DNA of 64,000 bases, taken from the NCBI GenBank assembly GCA_040081265.1, contig JBEBGV010000010.1:29136-93135 (forward strand), given 5' to 3'. Positions within the stretch are counted from its first letter, which is position 1. Each line of letters opens with the position of its first letter. This document shows, piece after piece, positions 32,338 through 39,874 of the stretch. Source of the stretch: JBEBGV01 sp040081265 (lineage in GTDB: Bacteria; Acidobacteriota; Vicinamibacteria; Vicinamibacterales; UBA2999). The notes below the pieces were generated by a model that was not told the origin of the DNA, made no database searches, and was given only the letters and a program-made list of their open reading frames with translations. A program made the position numbers and the translations under genes.

Positions 32338-33445
32338 TTGGCGCGCGACCCACCGTGTCGAGTATGGCGACGATACGCTGGGCCGCATGACCGTCCCACA
32401 GTGCCGGACGCTTCGCCACCGCGGCCGGGCCGTGTAGCAGATCGTCTACCGCCCTGGCCACGTTGGCTGGGTCGAGTCCGACCAGCCGATTGGTGCCTTC
32501 GGTGATGGTAATCGGGCGTTCAGTGTTCTCGCGGAATGTCAGACACGGTACGCCGAGTACGGTGGCCTCCTCCTGGATGCCGCCCGAGTCGGTCAGGACC
32601 AGTGTGGCGTGGTCGAGCATCGAGAGAAAGTCGAGGTATCCGAGCGGCGGCATCACCTGCGCCTTCGACTTCAGCGCGTCGAGCAGCCCGAACTGCTGAA
32701 ACTGGCTGGTGCTCCGGGGGTGCAGCGGCAGCACGACAGGGAGACGGGCCGCGAGTTCGGACACCGCGCTGAGCGTGCGCGTCGCCGATTCCAGCGTGTC
32801 CACGTTACTCGGCCGGTGCAGCGTGCAGAGGGCGTAGGTCTTTGGCTCCAGGCCGGCGAGAGCCCTGGGGCCCGTGCGCGCGCGGGCCACCTCGCGATGT
32901 TTCAGCAGACTGTCGATCATCACGTTGCCGACGAAGAATATTCGTTCGCTCCGAATGCCCTCGGCCCGCAACGCGTCACCCGCGGCCGTCTCTGTCGTGA
33001 AGAGATAATCCGAGATGCTGTCGGTCACGATGCGGTTGATTTCCTCGGGCATGGAGCGGTCGCCGCTGCGCAGGCCGGCTTCGACATGTGCCACGGGAAT
33101 ACCGCGTTTCACGGCGACGAGCGTGCAGGCCAGCGTGGAATTGACGTCGCCCACCACGACCACCATGTCGACAGGGTGCGCGTCGAGGCTGGCATCGAAC
33201 GCCGTCATGATCAGCGCGGTTTGCACGGCGTGATTGGCCGAGCCCACACGCAGGTGGATGTCGGGGGCGGGCATGCCCAGATCGGTGAAGAGCTGGTCGG
33301 ACATGCGCTCGTCGTAGTGCTGTCCCGTGTGGACGAGCAGTGGCACCATGTCGGGCACCTGCCTGGCCGCCTCGATGAGTGGCGCGACCTTGACGAAGTT
33401 GGGACGAGTGCCGGCGATGAATGTGACTCGGAGTGGTCTGGCCAT
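32327..33445 (-). CDS. wecB: UDP-N-acetylglucosamine 2-epimerase (non-hydrolysing)
   Basis: WecB converts UDP-GlcNAc to UDP-ManNAc. The 372-residue protein from ATG 33445 (MARPLRVTFIAGTRPNF) has TGQHYDERMSDQLF, VVVVGDVNSTLA, HVEAGLRSGDRSMPEEINR, LCTLHRPSNVD, TDSGGIQEEATVLGVP and RENTERPITITEGTN. Substrate- and UDP-binding residues of the family (the His of HRPSNV, the SGG and ENTERP motifs) are kept. Together with the WbpA-like dehydrogenase it could give UDP-ManNAcA. It is on the strand opposite the EPS operon. Confidence 0.94.
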   Translation of the reverse strand: MARPLRVTFIAGTRPNFVKVAPLIEAARQVPDMVPLLVHTGQHYDERMSDQLFTDLGMPAPDIHLRVGSANHAVQTALIMTAFDASLDAHPVDMVVVVGDVNSTLACTLVAVKRGIPVAHVEAGLRSGDRSMPEEINRIVTDSISDYLFTTETAAGDALRAEGIRSERIFFVGNVMIDSLLKHREVARARTGPRALAGLEPKTYALCTLHRPSNVDTLESATRTLSAVSELAARLPVVLPLHPRSTSQFQQFGLLDALKSKAQVMPPLGYLDFLSMLDHATLVLTDSGGIQEEATVLGVPCLTFRENTERPITITEGTNRLVGLDPANVARAVDDLLHGPAAVAKRPALWDGHAAQRIVAILDTVGRAPITR

Positions 33446-33639
33446 GAGTGAGCGGCCTCGATTGTAGTGAAGAGAGACAGCCGACCGCATCACCTATAAA
33501 GGTCATCCACGTCGCACGCGGTAACTCGATGCGCCTCGAGGCTGGGAACGCCTCCGTGTGCACGTGACCGAATTCATCCACCCGCAACAACATGTCGAAC
33601 CGCCGAGCCCGGAGAGTCTTCGTCGTTGTGGATTCCGAT

Positions 33640-33672
33640 GTGATGGTAGTCGGGCGTTCAGTGTCCTCGCGG
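33640..33672 (-). pseudogene. Short wecB-derived fragment
   Basis: About 33 bases here match wecB positions 32502-32535 with two or three mismatches and in the same relative frame (REDTERPTTIT against RENTERPITIT). It is too short to be a gene and lies in the 295-base gap before the toxin-antitoxin pair; the rest of 33446-33740 shows no gene. It may be a scar of a duplicated epimerase. Confidence 0.6.
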
Positions 33673-33740
33673 ACCTGGTGCGCGTGGCCGTCGATGTAAC
33701 TACATTGAGCTATACTTGTGGTCACATCCTGCGAGGCCAC

Positions 33741-34013
33741 ATGGACACCGTCGGTATCCGGGAACTCAAAGCCCACCTCAGTCGTCACCTCAGACGGGTC
33801 CGCGCTGGTCACCGACTCCTGGTCACCGAGCGTGGTCGAGCGATTGCCAGCCTCAACCCCATTGAGCCGGCGCCCGAGGTCGGCTGGGCCCGCACACTGG
33901 TCAAGAGCGGTGCGGCTCAGTGGTCCGGCGGCAAGCCGAGCGGTGCCACGCGCCCAGGCGCAACGAGACGGGGCAAGAGCGTGGCCGCAGCGGTGCTCGA
34001 GGATCGACGGTGA
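33741..34013 (+). CDS. Antitoxin of type II toxin-antitoxin system (Phd/YefM family)
   Basis: The 90-residue protein opens MDTVGIRELKAHLSRHLRRVRAG, the signature of Phd/YefM antitoxins (a DNA-binding N-terminal dimer domain), followed by RLLVTERGRAIASLNP. The C-terminal half (WARTLVKSGAAQWSGGKPSG) is the part that usually wraps round the toxin. Its stop overlaps the GTG of the PIN toxin gene (GTGA), giving translational coupling. TATACT about 25 bases upstream of the start codon may be a -10 element that the complex autoregulates. Confidence 0.88.
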   Translation: MDTVGIRELKAHLSRHLRRVRAGHRLLVTERGRAIASLNPIEPAPEVGWARTLVKSGAAQWSGGKPSGATRPGATRRGKSVAAAVLEDRR

Positions 34014-34441
34014 CCGTCTACCTGGATACCAGCAGCCTCATCAAGCTCTACGTGTCAGAGGCTGGCAGCGATCTCGTTCACCAGCTGGTGGATGCAGCGG
34101 ACATCGTCACGACGTCCACTCTCGCCTACCCCGAAGCCAGAGCGGCGCTGGCCAGACGCCGGCGGGAGGATGCCGTCTCAGCATCGGCATTTGCCGGTGC
34201 CAAGCGCGCACTCGATGCCGATTGGCCGCAGTATCTGGCCCTCGAGGCGACACCGTCGTTGTGCCGGACAGCAGGCGACCTCGCCGAGCGCTACCGTCTC
34301 CGTGGGTACGACAGCGTGCACCTGGCGTCGTTTCTGGAAGTCGCCCGCGGAGCCGGACCACGCAACGTCAGGTTTTCCAGCTTCGACGATCGCCTGAACG
34401 ACGCGGCGAAGCGGGCCACCCGAACGCTGGCTCGTGCGTGA
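34010..34441 (+). CDS. vapC: PIN-domain ribonuclease toxin (VapC-like)
   Basis: A 143-residue PIN-domain protein with the acidic active-site residues in place: Asp6 in VYLDTSSLIKLY, Glu in YPEARAALA, Asp in RGYDSVHLA and a last acidic pair in SFDDRLNDAA. VapC toxins cleave tRNA or rRNA when freed from their antitoxin. The GTG start at 34010 overlaps the antitoxin stop. The pair lies between two EPS blocks, where such modules often stabilise gene islands. Confidence 0.9.
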   Translation: MTVYLDTSSLIKLYVSEAGSDLVHQLVDAADIVTTSTLAYPEARAALARRRREDAVSASAFAGAKRALDADWPQYLALEATPSLCRTAGDLAERYRLRGYDSVHLASFLEVARGAGPRNVRFSSFDDRLNDAAKRATRTLARA

Positions 34442-34492
34442 TCGTCGCGCCGAAGAGTGTACGTAGAGCGGGCCTTGTCAGGCGCCAGACTC

Positions 34493-34723
34493 CTAGCTCG
34501 AACCCGGCTCTGGGATTCCAAGATTGCGGCAAATCTTACGGGCAAGAACGTTCGGGATTTCGGTGTGGCGCGGCACCGCTTCAACGGCACCGCTGACAGG
34601 GTTGGTCCAAAGCGAATGTGAGCCGCCCTCGCGCTTCAGAATCCACGGCGATCCTCGAGAATCAGGGCGAATCGCCGCAAGACATCCACTCGCCGCCATC
34701 TGGTGCAGGTTGATTCGACTCAT
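34493..34723 (-). CDS. HicA-like toxin, orphan and possibly degenerate
   Basis: A 76-residue frame from ATG 34723 whose second half (LKREGGSHSLWTNP, AVEAVPRHTEIPNVLARKICRNLGIP) is clearly HicA: a small double-stranded-RNA-binding-like mRNA interferase with catalytic His in GGSH. The first half carries about 13 extra residues (LAAIRPDSRGSPW) between SGC and ILKREGG, where HicA normally goes straight from one to the other. No hicB antitoxin follows or precedes it. The frame also continues upstream without a stop through a GAAGT repeat into the TPR pseudogene. Probably inactive or a remnant. Confidence 0.6.
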   Translation of the reverse strand: MSRINLHQMAASGCLAAIRPDSRGSPWILKREGGSHSLWTNPVSGAVEAVPRHTEIPNVLARKICRNLGIPEPGSS

Positions 34724-34740
34724 GACGATAGCCCGACCGA

Positions 34741-34832
34741 TCGCCGTACTTACTTCATTCCCTACTTCCTTACTTCTTCCTTCCAACTTCAACTTCACAC
34801 TTCGCACTTCAAACTTCTCACTTCCCGCTGCC
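34741..34832. repeat. GAAGT-rich microsatellite at a gene-fusion scar
   Basis: CTTACTTC, CCTTACTTCTTCC, CACACTTCGCACTTC and similar units lie exactly between the last recognisable TPR sequence and the HicA-like frame. Same family as at 1770, 2368 and 18445. Confidence 0.85.
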
Positions 34833-36019
34833 TCTGTCCCAATCATCGCCAACGCATGCCCATGCACCACCTTCAACGCCTCACGAAACGCCGCGATCGC
34901 ATCGTCGCGACGACCAAGACGCCACAGCAGCGCACCCGTCACATACCAGCTGTTGGCGATCGCCTCGCGTGCATAGACGTGGTTCGGATCGAGCGAGCGG
35001 CGCTCGCGGACGAGCTCGCGCAGTGCCTCATCGATGTCGCCGGTCGCAGCCAGCACCAGCGCGTGCAGCCAGTGAAGGCCCACCGCAGCAAAGCGAGTCT
35101 TCGACTGCCCCTGTGCGTCCTACAGGGCGCACCCGATGCGAAGACGATCGAGGGCCAGGTCGAAGCTCCCTCGCGCGACGAACACCGTGGCGGCCAGCCA
35201 GTGCGCCACCGCCAGTTCCGGACACCGCTTGAGTGCGCGATCGGTGGCAACCAGACGCTCGTCTCCCCAGCTCACAAGCGCCAGCCGCACGTAGTGCATG
35301 AACGGCGTCGGCTCGAGGTCGATCGCTTTACGCACCGCCGACAGCCCACCGCTCGTGTCGCCGGAGCGGTGTCGCGTCAGCCCGAGAACGCCCCAAGCGT
35401 CGCCCGAATGTGGGCTCAGCTCGCAGCCGCGGCTGGCGTGTCTCAGCGCCTTCTCGAGCCTGGCGACGTCGGGCGCGGCGTCGATGCGTGTCGACTCGTA
35501 GGTGAGGTAGTCGACGTTGGCGAGGGCGATGTGGGTGGTCGCCACCTCCGGATGCTCAGTCAGCTTGGCTTCGAGGTCCTGGCTCGCAAGGGCGATCCTG
35601 TTGCGGTCGAGCATCTCGAGAGCAATGCGGCCGCTGACAAACACATCGTGTGGCGCGAGCAGCGGTTCCAGCCGCGCGAGTGGCTGTGCCGGCGACGCCG
35701 ATTCGATGTCCGCATTGAAACGGTAGTCCTTGCCGACGATGGTTTCGATGAACACGGGCCCGTTCGGTCGGCTCTTCAGGGCTCCGCGGAGGGCTTTGAC
35801 CGCCTGGACGATGGTGTTGTCGTTGACGTCGATGTCAGGCCAGGCCACGCGTGGGAGCGTGTCCTTGAGCACGACCGCGTTGGCGTTGCTGACCGGTTCG
35901 GTCAGCATGGCGATGTGGCGGTCGGAGATCCACACGCGCGCGGTGCCTCGGGTGAGCCGCCGGCGGTCGCGGTCGAGTTCGAACGAGCCGAAGCGGAGGA
36001 TGGGTCCTGCGCTCTTCAC
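34833..36019 (-). pseudogene. CadC-like winged-helix regulator with TPR domain, broken by an in-frame stop
   Basis: The N-terminal part (FGSFELDRDRRRL, DRHIAMLT, WPDIDVNDNTIVQAVKALR, FIETIVGKDYRF) is an OmpR/CadC-type winged helix, followed by TPR-like helices (ALRHASRGCELSPHSGDAWGVLGLTRHRSGD). At 35120-35122 a TAG stops the frame after RIGCAL, yet the same frame goes on for another 90 codons with good homology (DAQGQSKTRFAAVGLHWLHA, DDAIAAFREALKVVHGHALAM). A single C-to-T change (CAG to TAG) explains it. The 3' end is lost into a GAAGT repeat. The intended start is probably the GTG at 36019. Either a pseudogene or two pieces. Confidence 0.78.
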
Positions 36020-36034
36020 GTGACAGCGGCCCAA

Positions 36035-36570
36035 TTGTCCACGCGGATGGGGCTGATGCAGCGGGCAGTGCTCGAAATACTGTGCAAATCGTCAATGACA
36101 TGACAGGCAGGACATCTCTAAGAAGCGCGGGAAGTCATAGTGGACGTGGCAGTGGTGCTGTAGCGCGCGCGTGGGTAGGTACAACAGCCCGATGCGTCAA
36201 TAACATGACGTACAGCCCTGCTGTAGAAACCTCCCGACCCGAAATGATGGCTGCCAGGGTCGCTGCAACATTCGGGAAGCGGAAATAGTTTTTCGGAGTG
36301 TGGTTCTAAGGACCCGAGGATGACTGAAACCGTCTCGCCGCTCGACATTACGGACGCCGAGGCCGATCAACCCGGGATAGGTGGTTACTTTCCGGGCAGA
36401 TCCACTTGGCGACGACAGAAGCCTAGAATCAGAGCTGTGCCGCTCCGGCTTCTGCGACGACGCCTGCTCCAGCTAACTGACAACCGTCCCGATTGTTTGA
36501 CTGGAGACTATTGGGTATGCCAAGTCGTGCAATTCTCCCACCTAACCAGGGTGTTGCGATTCCCTTGACG
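36035..36570. other. Gene-poor stretch before the second EPS block
   Basis: About 535 bases without a gene I can support. A plus-strand frame from 36320 (MTETVSPLDITDAEADQPG) has an acceptable beginning but no ribosome binding site and loses coding character after 30 codons. The region has CAATGACATGACAGG and GTCAATAACATGACG, two similar motifs 90 bases apart (TCAAT-ACATGAC), which may be regulatory. The promoter of the acyltransferase block should lie here. Confidence 0.5.
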
Positions 36571-37254
36571 ATGACGTTTCAACAGCGAGCTCGGCGCGCA
36601 ATCCGCCCATTGGCGCGATGGATCCTGCAACTCCACGTCCCGGTCGGCCCAATGAAGCCCCTGTTCCTGTTGCTGTACTGGCTCCATGTGTCTGTCCGGG
36701 AGGGCCTCATTTCGCTCCTCCGGTTTGTATGGTTCGAGCCGCTGTTTAGAAGTCGATGCGAGTCGGTGGGTGCAAGATTTCGAATGGAACAGCTCCCCTA
36801 CGTGTTCGGAAGGGGCAGAATAGTGATTGGCTCCGACGTGCGTCTGTCGGGAAAGTCATCGATCGGCTTCGGGAATCGAGTGCACGACAACCCGAAGTTG
36901 AGCATCGGCGATCAGTCATTCGTGGGGCACAACTGCGGCTTCTTGGTTGCACAGTCGATCCGCATAGGCGACCACTGCCTGCTGGCGGGTGGGGTCAGGC
37001 TCTCCGACTTCGATGGACATCCCATCGCGCATGACGCACGGCGAGAGGATCAGCCGTACTCGCCCTCGAACGTCAAACCGATCGTCATAGGGAATGATGT
37101 CTGGATCGGCGCAGGCGTCTACGTGATGAAGGGCGTGCACATCGGCGATCGGTCGATCATCGGCGCGGGCTCGGTTGTAACGAAGAACATTCCGGCCGAC
37201 GTTATCGCGGCAGGAAATCCGGCGCGGGTCATCAAGTCACTCGCAGACATGTAG
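36571..37254 (+). CDS. Hexapeptide-repeat acyltransferase
   Basis: A 227-residue acyltransferase of the left-handed beta-helix class, probably O- or N-acetylating a sugar of the exopolysaccharide. After a basic N-terminal helix (MTFQQRARRAIRPLARW) come imperfect hexapeptide turns: IVIGSDVRLSGKSSIGFGNRV, LSIGDQSFVG, IRIGDHCLLAGGVRLSD (with a catalytic-type His in DGHPIAHD) and IVIGNDVWIGAGVYVMKG, VHIGDRSIIGAGSVVTKNIPADVIAAGNPARVIK. The ATG at 36571 is chosen as the first that fits the family; ATG 36517 is an in-frame alternative. Base composition looks a little less G+C-rich than upstream genes. Confidence 0.85.
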   Translation: MTFQQRARRAIRPLARWILQLHVPVGPMKPLFLLLYWLHVSVREGLISLLRFVWFEPLFRSRCESVGARFRMEQLPYVFGRGRIVIGSDVRLSGKSSIGFGNRVHDNPKLSIGDQSFVGHNCGFLVAQSIRIGDHCLLAGGVRLSDFDGHPIAHDARREDQPYSPSNVKPIVIGNDVWIGAGVYVMKGVHIGDRSIIGAGSVVTKNIPADVIAAGNPARVIKSLADM

Positions 37255-37265
37255 TAGGAGTACGT

Positions 37266-38678
37266 ATGAGCAGTCCAGTCATTCTTCTCGAGTTCAACGA
37301 GTTGTCGCCGACGCTGATGAGCAGGTTCATCGGCCAGGGCCATCTGCCGAACTTCAAGAAGTTCGCCGATCAGTCTGCGACCTTTGTCACCGAGGCGGCT
37401 GAACGGCCCCCATACCTCGACCCGTGGATTCAATGGGTCACGGTACACACTGGCCTGAACTACACCGATCACAAACTCGAACACCTCGACGAGGGCCACA
37501 CCCTCGACGCTAGACGCATCTGGGACTACGTGTCGGAACAGGGCGACCCGGTGTGGGTGTGCGGCAGCATGAACGTTGGCTATCGCCCGGGCGTGAAGGG
37601 GGCGGTGATGCCAGACCCGTGGGCGAGCCACGCCGCTCCCACACCGGCGGAACTGGGTGACTACTACACGTTCGTGCAGCGCAACGTCCAGGAATACACC
37701 AACGACCGTGTGCCGCTGACAAAAGCCGACTACCTGAAGTTCCTGGCCTTCATGGCGAGCCACGGACTGTCGTCAGCCACGGTGACATCGATTGGCAAAC
37801 AGCTTCTGTCGGAGAAGCGCGGCGTCGATCGCTGGAAGCGCGCGGTCATCCTCGACAAGCTGCAGTTTGATGTCTTCAAGGCGTACTACCGGAAGATTCA
37901 GCCGCGGTTCTCGACGTTCTTCCTGAACAGCACCGCCCACTACCAGCACATGTACTGGCGCGACATGGAGCCAGAGCTCTTCAAGGTGAAGCAGTCGGTG
38001 GACCCGAGCGAAAATCACGACGCTGCGATTCTCTTCGGCTACCAGGAAATGGACCAAATGGTGGGTCGGTTTGTCGAGCTTGCCGGTGCCGACACGACCA
38101 TCGTCTTCGCGACGGCACTGAGCCAGCAGCCCTACTTGAAGCACGAAGAAGAAGGCGGCCGCCACTTCTACCGACCATCGAACATCGACAAGGTGGTGGA
38201 GTTCGCGGGCGTCGCAGCCCCGTACACGGTCGCCCCGGTCATGGCGCATCAGTTCCACCTGTTCCTCGACAGCGACGAGGCAGCCGTTCGAGCCGAACAA
38301 AGCCTGCTGGCGCTGACAGTAAACGGACGACGGGCCATGAACATGACCAGAAACGCCGCAGGCATCATCGGCGGCTGCATGCTCTACGACGACCTCCCGG
38401 GTGACACCGAGCTGGTAAACGCCGCGGGGGCTCGGATTGGCTTCTTCGATCTGTTCTACAAGGTCGAAGGCATGAAGAGCGGGATGCATCATCCGGACGG
38501 GCTGTTCTGGGTCCGTCAGCCGGGCCGAGCGCCATCGAAGACGGAGTCGAAGGTGCCGCTCCAGGATGTTGCTCCGACGTTGCTGGACCTGCTGGGCATA
38601 CAGCGCCCGTCGACCATGAACGGAACCTCCGTCCTGGCGGCCGGCCAGCCACGCGAACCCGTCCTGGTCAGTAAGTGA
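37266..38678 (+). CDS. Alkaline-phosphatase-superfamily-like protein with missing metal motif
   Basis: A 470-residue protein of the phosphodiesterase/sulfatase (AlkP) fold: LLEFNELSPTLMSRFIGQGHLPNF at the start (nucleotide pyrophosphatase-like first metal loop), WIQWVTVHTGLNYTDH with a Thr in the nucleophile position, a middle lid, GMHHPDGLFWVRQPG and VPLQDVAPTLLDLLGI near the end. The expected SDHG metal-binding motif after the IVF strand is replaced by ATALSQQPY, so the usual two-metal site cannot form and activity is doubtful or different. It begins 11 bases after the acyltransferase stop with GTAGGAG as ribosome binding site. Its place in an EPS locus suggests transfer of a phospho- or other group to polymer, or a structural role. 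Confidence 0.75.
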   Translation: MSSPVILLEFNELSPTLMSRFIGQGHLPNFKKFADQSATFVTEAAERPPYLDPWIQWVTVHTGLNYTDHKLEHLDEGHTLDARRIWDYVSEQGDPVWVCGSMNVGYRPGVKGAVMPDPWASHAAPTPAELGDYYTFVQRNVQEYTNDRVPLTKADYLKFLAFMASHGLSSATVTSIGKQLLSEKRGVDRWKRAVILDKLQFDVFKAYYRKIQPRFSTFFLNSTAHYQHMYWRDMEPELFKVKQSVDPSENHDAAILFGYQEMDQMVGRFVELAGADTTIVFATALSQQPYLKHEEEGGRHFYRPSNIDKVVEFAGVAAPYTVAPVMAHQFHLFLDSDEAAVRAEQSLLALTVNGRRAMNMTRNAAGIIGGCMLYDDLPGDTELVNAAGARIGFFDLFYKVEGMKSGMHHPDGLFWVRQPGRAPSKTESKVPLQDVAPTLLDLLGIQRPSTMNGTSVLAAGQPREPVLVSK

Positions 38679-39279
38679 AGTAGTAGTAGGCGAACTTCGG
38701 ATACTCGGCCGCCACCTGACGCCAGCCGCGCATCGTCAACCACCATGTGCCTGGCGCCGGACTCTGGTCTCCGGGCGGCACCGGGTCGATCCCGACCGTC
38801 GTGGGCGTGCTCTCGAGCACTCGCCGAAACACCCATAACGCACGCCTGGAGTGGTAGCCCGACGTTACGATGACGACGGACTTCATTGGATGGGTCGAGA
38901 CATACGCGCGCAGCGCGACGGCCTCGTCATAGGTGCTGCGCACCACCCCTGGCAGCTCGACAATGGCGTCGAGAGCCACACCCGAAGCCGTAAGGGCGTC
39001 CTTTGCCCGGTCGACCATCATCAGCCTCGCCTGGCGCTGTCGCGACCAGCCCCCACGAACCCCGTCGTTGGTCAGGATGAGCCGCCGAGCGCGTCCCTCC
39101 ATGAGCACTGTCGCCGCACGGCCGATTCGCTCAGCCTGCAGTCCCGACCCCGACAGCACCATCACCGCCTCGCCCGAGCGAGGCCCGCCTTCGGCGATGA
39201 GGGCACGGGCGGCCCAGGGGGCCGTGGCGCACCACACCAGAAAAGGCGCTATGACGAAGAAAAGGCGGGGCTTAGGCAT
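38668..39279 (-). CDS. YdcF/DUF218-family protein
   Basis: A 203-residue protein with an N-terminal hydrophobic anchor (LFFVIAPFLVWCATAPWAARAL) and the YdcF-type domain: EAVMVLSGSGLQAERIGRAATVLMEG, RLILTNDG, ELPGVVRSTYDEAVALRAYV and VVIVTSGYHSRRALWVFRRVL. The family (which includes ElyC/SanA) is linked to envelope polymer metabolism; its biochemical role is not established. ATG 39279 is chosen since the extra codons upstream lack membrane or family features. It is antisense-convergent with the AlkP-like gene (11-base overlap) and divergent from the next acetyltransferase. Confidence 0.85.
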   Translation of the reverse strand: MPKPRLFFVIAPFLVWCATAPWAARALIAEGGPRSGEAVMVLSGSGLQAERIGRAATVLMEGRARRLILTNDGVRGGWSRQRQARLMMVDRAKDALTASGVALDAIVELPGVVRSTYDEAVALRAYVSTHPMKSVVIVTSGYHSRRALWVFRRVLESTPTTVGIDPVPPGDQSPAPGTWWLTMRGWRQVAAEYPKFAYYYFTY

Positions 39280-39340
39280 GGCTCGGAGGTGCCGATTCTC
39301 CAATTGGAGCGTATCCTGCTAGATTCTGCACAGTCTGACT

Positions 39341-39874
39341 ATGGTGACCCTGCTTCTGACCGATCTGCGCTCCAAGGCTGAGTGGTGCTACGAGGACTCG
39401 GGTTTCGGCTCGCTCGTGAAGGTGGCGCTGACCGACGGCACGATGGCGATGGTCCTGTACCGGGCCATGCAGTGGGCACGGCGGTGGCGCCTGTTCCCGC
39501 TGGAGCTGCTGTTCAACCGCCTGAACTCGATCTGCTGCAACTGCATCATCGGGCGCGGGGCGGAGTTCGGGCCGGGGTTCGTGCTCATCCACGCCACGGG
39601 GGTCGTCATCAACGGTCGGGTGCAGGGCGGATCGAACGTGTTCATTGAGCATCAGGTGACCATCGGCGCCGAGAAGCGGCAGAGCCCACGCATTGGCAAC
39701 AACGTCTTTATCGGCGCGGGTGCCAAGGTGATCGGCGAGATCACGATTGGGGACCATGCCCGCGTCGGTGCCAACGCCGTGGTTCTCGACGATGTGCCGG
39801 CGCACGCGACGGTGGTAGGTATTCCAGCGCGGGTGGTGCGGTCGAGTGCGCCCGCCGAGAAGACGACTGCGTGA
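39341..39874 (+). CDS. Serine acetyltransferase-like hexapeptide acetyltransferase
   Basis: A 177-residue CysE-like enzyme: short helical N-terminal part (SLVKVALTDGTMAMVLYRAMQWAR) and a left-handed beta-helix with HATGVVINGRVQGGSNVFIEHQVTIG, IGNNVFIGAGAKVIGEITIGDHARVGANAVVLDDVPAHATVVGIPARVV. The His of IHATG is at the catalytic place. The N-terminal hexamerisation region of full CysE is missing, as in EPS-locus homologues; a sugar acceptor is more likely than serine. Its stop overlaps the start of the glycosyltransferase gene. Confidence 0.85.
   Translation: MVTLLLTDLRSKAEWCYEDSGFGSLVKVALTDGTMAMVLYRAMQWARRWRLFPLELLFNRLNSICCNCIIGRGAEFGPGFVLIHATGVVINGRVQGGSNVFIEHQVTIGAEKRQSPRIGNNVFIGAGAKVIGEITIGDHARVGANAVVLDDVPAHATVVGIPARVVRSSAPAEKTTA

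Noticed and set aside
36320..36568. Plus-strand frame MTETVSPLDITDAEADQPG
   Set aside because: No ribosome binding site, and composition after the first 30 codons is not protein-like. It may be a fragment of something lost.
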